A stretch of DNA of 64,000 nt from JAWLCA01 sp041687395 (GTDB lineage: Bacteria > Pseudomonadota > Alphaproteobacteria > Rhodobacterales > Rhodobacteraceae), in contig JAWLCA010000008.1 of NCBI GenBank assembly GCA_041687395.1, forward strand, positions 62,001-126,000. Direction: 5' to 3'. Both the position numbers and the translations under genes were made by a program. The notes below the pieces were generated by a model that was given only the letters and a program-made list of their open reading frames with translations, was not told where the DNA came from and did no database searches. Positions 60,370 to 64,000 of this stretch are shown piece by piece. Position 1 is the stretch's first letter. Every line of letters begins with the position of its first letter.

Positions 60370-61911
60370 CTAGCCCCGCCGGTCGAGCAGCAGGATCTGC
60401 AGTGCGGCGCGGCGGGCAACATCCTCGAACCCGACCATCCGCAGGGTGGCCAGACCACTTTCCAGTGCGGCCAGATCGCCCAGCACGCCCTGGCGGATCT
60501 GATCGGCGGCGGTCAGGATCGCCTCGCCCAGCCGATGATCGGTCACCAGCGCCTCGGTGCCCTCGGGCAGGGTGGTGGCGGCAAAGGCCGCGACCAGCGC
60601 GGACGCAGTGCCGCCGGGCGGGGCGATCCCCTCCACATCGCCGCGGGCGAGGGCGCTGAGCATCGCCTCCTCGGCGTTTGCCGGCTCATGCGCGATGGCG
60701 ACCGATTCGTAGTCGGACGACAACAGGCCCAGCCGGAAGGCCACGGCCGCAGCCTCAGCCGGCAGGTCGAGCGCGGCAAGGGTCGGCCCGTGCAACGCGG
60801 CCAGCACGATCTCCAGCTCGGCCCCGGCCATCACGCGCCAGGCCCGCAGCGTGGCGGCGGCGATGGCGGCGCGGTCCCCATCCGCAAGTGCCGATTCCAG
60901 CCGCTGCATCGCCTGCACCCGGTCCCAGACCCCGCCCGAGGCCGAGGGCGCGCCCTCGCTGTAGAGCCCCAGCAGCCGGTTCGGCGGCAGCGCCCCCATC
61001 CGCGCCAGCCGCTCTGCCGCTTCCAGCTGCGCCTTCCAGCCGGTGTTGGAGCGCAGGTCGCCATGGGCAAAGGCCACCGGCAGGGAGGCGGTGGGAATCG
61101 GCTCTCCGATCGCCTCGAACATGCGCCAGATCAGGGGCGTGGGGCGCGCGGGCTGGGGCAGGGGCGGCTCGCCCTCTGACAGTTCAGGGTCGAGGAAGCG
61201 GGTCATGAGGTCCGCCTCTTCCTCGGTGACGTATCCCAGCGCCTCGCCGGTGCGGAGTGACAGGGCGGCGGCGTTCCAGTCGCCCCCGCGCGCAAGGCAG
61301 AAGACGCGGGCGGGGAAGGTGGGCGCGATTTGCGGCTGGGCCCGCATGGTTTCGCAGGCGCGGTCCTCTTCTCCCAGAAGAAGCGACACATCGAAGATGC
61401 GGCGGAACAGTTCCGGCGCGGTGGGGCCGGCCTGTTCCAGAAGCGCCATCGCGGGCTCGATCGCGCCCAGATCCAGCAGCTTGTCGATCCGGGCCAGGAA
61501 CATCCGGCCGCGCCCCTCGGCGTCGAAGGGCGGGTCAAGCTCCGCCTGCAGCAGGGTGTAGAGCAGATCCTGGATCGCGGGCAGGGTATCGACCCGTTCG
61601 GCGCGGATCATCCGCGCCAGATCCTCCACCGGGGTGCGGCCCCAGAGATCGCGCGGCAGCCCGGTGACCGAGATCGGCAGCAGCCCCGCCGCGTCCCAGG
61701 TGGGGCCGTCGATCGGGGTGGTGGTGATCACCTCGGGCAGAATGTCGGGCGCGGGTGTGGTCTGCGGCGTCGCGTCGGGCGCGGGCATGGCGACGGGCGT
61801 CGCCACGCTGTCCGACAGCCAATCGATGGCCGACAGCGGGTCCTGCGCCGCCGCCGGACCTGCCATCAGCGCCGCCAGCAGCGCCAGCGCCGGCCGCGCG
61901 TCAGTCCGCAT
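60370..61911 (-). CDS. Exported hypothetical protein (513 aa) in the aroK-xerD interval
   Basis: A secreted protein with a signal peptide (MRTDARPALALLAALMAGPAAA, residues 1-22), a Pro/Thr-rich linker and a helical repeat-like body of about 400 residues rich in Ala and Leu (for example LDLGAIEPAMALLEQAG and VFCLARGGDWNAAALSLRTG), resembling TPR-type antiparallel helices. The start overlaps the 44-aa gene by 11 nt; xerD starts 3 nt downstream. It lacks any known catalytic motif. Its constant position in Rhodobacterales suggests envelope or peptidoglycan biology, but no function is known. Confidence 0.72.
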   Translation of the reverse strand: MRTDARPALALLAALMAGPAAAQDPLSAIDWLSDSVATPVAMPAPDATPQTTPAPDILPEVITTTPIDGPTWDAAGLLPISVTGLPRDLWGRTPVEDLARMIRAERVDTLPAIQDLLYTLLQAELDPPFDAEGRGRMFLARIDKLLDLGAIEPAMALLEQAGPTAPELFRRIFDVSLLLGEEDRACETMRAQPQIAPTFPARVFCLARGGDWNAAALSLRTGEALGYVTEEEADLMTRFLDPELSEGEPPLPQPARPTPLIWRMFEAIGEPIPTASLPVAFAHGDLRSNTGWKAQLEAAERLARMGALPPNRLLGLYSEGAPSASGGVWDRVQAMQRLESALADGDRAAIAAATLRAWRVMAGAELEIVLAALHGPTLAALDLPAEAAAVAFRLGLLSSDYESVAIAHEPANAEEAMLSALARGDVEGIAPPGGTASALVAAFAATTLPEGTEALVTDHRLGEAILTAADQIRQGVLGDLAALESGLATLRMVGFEDVARRAALQILLLDRRG

Positions 61912-62035
61912 CCAGCGTCACCGGGGCACTGATAAGCGATTGCTGCGGGCTGAGGTCGCCCAGATAGGCGTAGCCGACGAAGCCCAGGGCCCCGACCACC
62001 ACCAGAAACAGAACAATTCGTAGGATCCACCGCAT
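61901..62035 (-). CDS. Small single-pass membrane protein (44 aa)
   Basis: MRWILRIVLFLVVVGALGFV then GYAYLGDLSPQQSLISAPV, a single N-terminal helix with a short outer tail. It overlaps the next gene by 11 nt and reads in the same direction, so it looks translated from the same mRNA. The start has no strong Shine-Dalgarno (GGCAGGCGAG lies just upstream). It is divergent from aroK. A patch of TATATA at 62,125-62,130 marks the promoter region between them. Confidence 0.7.
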   Translation of the reverse strand: MRWILRIVLFLVVVGALGFVGYAYLGDLSPQQSLISAPVTLDAD

Positions 62036-62227
62036 CTCGCCTGCCTTCCTGCGCTGCCCGGCGCCCGCACGCCGCCCCCTTGCAAGGGGTCTGTCGCCAC
62101 GGGCGCTGGTTGAATTGCGCAGAGTATATATGGCAATCCCGGCAAGATCACGTCATTCAGGATCAAACCTGACGCGTGGGGCGGGCAATCGCCTGCGGCG
62201 CGCGGGTGTGGGCGGCAAAGGGGCGGA

Positions 62228-62773
62228 ATGGGCTGGCGGCTGAGGAAAACCGTCGTTCTGATCGGGATGATGGGTGCGGGCAAGACGGCTGTCGGCACTG
62301 CGCTGGCGCGCAATCTGGGCGTTCGCTTCATCGATTCGGACGACGAAATCGTCAAGGCCGCCAACATGAGCATCGCCGAGATCTTCGAACGCGACGGCGA
62401 GGCATTCTTTCGCGAGAAGGAAAGCCAGGTTCTGGGGCGTCTGCTGCGGGGGCGGCCGGCGATTCTGTCGACCGGGGGCGGGGCGTTCCTGTCGGACCGC
62501 AACCGCCGCATGATCGCGGACAAAGGGGTATCGGTCTGGCTGAAGGCGGATCTGGATTTGCTGTGGCAGCGGGTGCGGCACAAGACCACGCGGCCGCTGT
62601 TGCGCACTGCCGATCCGCGCGCGACGCTGGCGGCGCTGCTGGAGGCGCGGGCGCCGGTCTATGCGCTGGCCGATCTGACGGTGCAGTCCCGCGCAGAGTA
62701 TTCGATCGAGGCGATGGCCGAGCAGGTGCTGCGCGCACTGCAGACCCGGCGCGACGTGCTGGAAAGGAAATGA
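62228..62773 (+). CDS. aroK: Shikimate kinase
   Basis: A 181-residue kinase phosphorylating shikimate in aromatic amino-acid synthesis. Walker A is GMMGAGKTAVGTALA (near residue 13), the shikimate-binding segment FIDSDDEIVKAANMSIAEIF, STGGGAF and the LID Arg RPLLRT. The stop is overlapped by aroB (ATGA). Confidence 0.95.
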   Translation: MGWRLRKTVVLIGMMGAGKTAVGTALARNLGVRFIDSDDEIVKAANMSIAEIFERDGEAFFREKESQVLGRLLRGRPAILSTGGGAFLSDRNRRMIADKGVSVWLKADLDLLWQRVRHKTTRPLLRTADPRATLAALLEARAPVYALADLTVQSRAEYSIEAMAEQVLRALQTRRDVLERK

Positions 62774-63885
62774 CCGTGACGGATGTGGTTCAGGTGGCGC
62801 TGGGCGCGCGCGCCTACGAGGTGCGGATCGGGGCGGGGCTGATCGAGGATGCGGGCCGCCAGATCGCGCCGCTGCTGCGCCGGCCGCGGGTCGCCATCGT
62901 GACCGATGCGAACGTGGCGCCGCTGCATCTGGACCGGCTGGGCGCAGCGATGCGCGCCGAGGGCATCGCGTCCGAGGCGCTGGTGCTGCCGGCGGGCGAG
63001 GCGACCAAGGGCTGGGAGCAGTTCACCCGCACCGTCGAATGGCTGCTGTCGGCGCAGGTCGAACGGCGCGACGTGGTGGTGGCGCTGGGCGGCGGGGTGG
63101 TGGGCGATCTGGTGGGGTTCGCCGCCGCGGTGCTGCGCCGGGGCGTGCGGTTCGTGCAGATCCCCACGACGCTCCTGGCGCAGGTGGACAGTTCCGTAGG
63201 CGGCAAGACCGGGATCAACACCCGCCACGGCAAGAACCTGGTCGGCGCCTTTCACCAGCCCAGCCTAGTGCTGTGCGACATCGGTGTGCTGGCAACCCTG
63301 CCCGCCCGCGACTTTCTGGCGGGCTATGGCGAGGTGGTGAAATACGGCCTGCTGGGCGATGCCGAGTTCTTTGCCTGGCTGGAGGAGAACGGCCCGGCGC
63401 TGTCCCGCGATCCCGCGCTGTGCCAGCGCGCGGTGCGCCGGTCGGTCGAGATGAAGGCGGAGATCGTAGCGCGCGACGAGACCGAAGAGGGCGACCGGGC
63501 GCTCTTGAACCTGGGCCACACGTTCTGCCACGCGCTGGAGGCGGCGACGGGCTATTCCGACCGGCTGCTGCATGGCGAGGGCGTGGCGGTGGGCTGCGCG
63601 CTGGCCTTTGAGTTGTCGCAGCGGCTGGGGCTGTGCAGCCAAGAAGCGCCTAGCCGGGTGCGGGCGCATCTGCGGGCGATGGGGATGACGGTCGATCTGG
63701 CCGACATTCCGGGCGATCTGCCCGATGCCGACGCGCTGCTGGCGCTGATGGCGCAGGACAAGAAGGTGATCGACGGCCGGCTGCGCTTCATCCTCGCGCG
63801 CGGAATCGGCGACGCCTTCGTGGCCGAGGATGTCGATCCCGGCGCGGTGCGGGCACTGTTGCAGGACGCGCTGGCCGGGCGCTAG
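62770..63885 (+). CDS. aroB: 3-dehydroquinate synthase
   Basis: A 371-residue NAD- and zinc-dependent enzyme forming dehydroquinate from DAHP. The NAD site is ALGGGVVGDLVGFAAAV (near residue 100); VDSSVGGKTGINTRHGKNL and GYGEVVKYGLLGD are catalytic; zinc His lie in NLGHTFCHALE and LLHGEGVAVG. ATG 62770 overlaps aroK. The stop overlaps the convergent CBS-domain gene through CTAG. Confidence 0.96.
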   Translation: MTVTDVVQVALGARAYEVRIGAGLIEDAGRQIAPLLRRPRVAIVTDANVAPLHLDRLGAAMRAEGIASEALVLPAGEATKGWEQFTRTVEWLLSAQVERRDVVVALGGGVVGDLVGFAAAVLRRGVRFVQIPTTLLAQVDSSVGGKTGINTRHGKNLVGAFHQPSLVLCDIGVLATLPARDFLAGYGEVVKYGLLGDAEFFAWLEENGPALSRDPALCQRAVRRSVEMKAEIVARDETEEGDRALLNLGHTFCHALEAATGYSDRLLHGEGVAVGCALAFELSQRLGLCSQEAPSRVRAHLRAMGMTVDLADIPGDLPDADALLALMAQDKKVIDGRLRFILARGIGDAFVAEDVDPGAVRALLQDALAGR

Positions 63886-64000
63886 CGGGCGCGGCGCAGC
63901 GCCATCAGTTCGCCCACGTTTTCGGCCGTGATGTAGCCGATCAGGTGGCCCGTGCGGTCGGTGACGCCGACGGCGGGGGCCTGATCCTTCTGCATCGCGT
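63882..64000 (-). CDS. CBS-domain protein, C-terminal fragment (cut by window edge)
   Basis: The visible 39 codons end MQKDQAPAVGVTDRTGHLIG and then a tail YITAENVGELMALRRAR, which matches the last part of a CBS domain. In Rhodobacterales aroB is often followed by a site-2 protease-type metalloprotease with C-terminal CBS domains, so this is the likely identity, but the protease part is outside the window. It shares CTAG with the aroB stop. Confidence 0.6.
   Translation of the reverse strand, partial: AMQKDQAPAVGVTDRTGHLIGYITAENVGELMALRRAR

Overview
The window comes from the chromosome of a high-GC alphaproteobacterium of the family Rhodobacteraceae. The evidence is a circularly permuted two-piece tmRNA with tag ANDNRAPAMAVAA, the alphaproteobacterial form of SspB, a phr-cfa-trgA-trgB-cysK cluster like the tellurite-resistance region known from Rhodobacter sphaeroides, an AcuI-type acrylyl-CoA reductase, a VPLPA-type C-terminal sorting signal, and perfect FNR-type (TTGAT-N4-ATCAA) and CtrA-type (TTAA-N7-TTAAC) sites. 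Almost every interval is coding. Many neighbours overlap by 4 nt (ATGA, GTGA, TGATG), and three convergent pairs end on a shared CTAG.

Layout. 0-6.2 kb: olsB, a small ribbon-helix-helix (RHH) gene, then a leftward group (DUF4169, ypfJ-type metallopeptidase, SGNH hydrolase with sorting tail, fumC, sspB, DUF1194). 6.2-6.7 kb: ssrA, which no protein-gene call would show, then the first copy of a 75-bp repeat. 6.8-20 kb: a rightward run with a DUF2182/DUF1326/DinB mini-operon, acuI, a class V aminotransferase, photolyase, cyclopropane fatty-acid synthase, trgA-trgB-cysK, an MscS channel and a CNNM/DUF21 protein. 20-29 kb: alaX, a RamA-like corrinoid-activation protein, a degenerate ALDH-like ORF, TetR plus PPK2, then kdsA and a phosphohexomutase (LPS precursors). 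29-37 kb: ubiK, lgt-midA-pgeF, rpsI-rplM, sseB-udg-ridA, nrdR-ribD and a small protein under an FNR box. 37-42 kb: hydrolase, PACE transporter, lon, tRNA-Val(CAC). 42-51 kb: two hybrid kinases, purQ, dctBD. 51-64 kb: rne, ccdA, an oxidoreductase, an ABC-F protein, xerD, aroKB and a truncated CBS-domain gene at the right edge.

How the genes work together. Protein quality control is well represented: tmRNA tags stalled chains, SspB delivers tagged chains to ClpXP, and Lon is a second AAA+ protease. The photolyase, CFA synthase, TrgAB, CysK and MscS genes are nearly contiguous and form a stress-survival block for light, membrane and oxyanion stress. Two-component signalling is dense between 42 and 51 kb. 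No phage, insertion sequence, integron or CRISPR array was found.

The most unusual content is non-coding. (1) Two ~90-100 bp copies, inverted relative to each other, of an element built from GTATCC/GTATAC/GGATAC hexamers spaced exactly 10 bp (21.4 and 56.7 kb). (2) Two arrays of a TGCACG unit spaced exactly 11 bp (1.0 and 29.1 kb), one immediately upstream of the RHH gene. (3) Two gap-free 75-bp copies of an element that opens with the palindrome TGTCCACGCGTGGACA (6.6 and 37.3 kb). All six lie between genes and resemble helically phased protein-binding arrays more than ordinary terminators or REP elements. No function is established for any of them.
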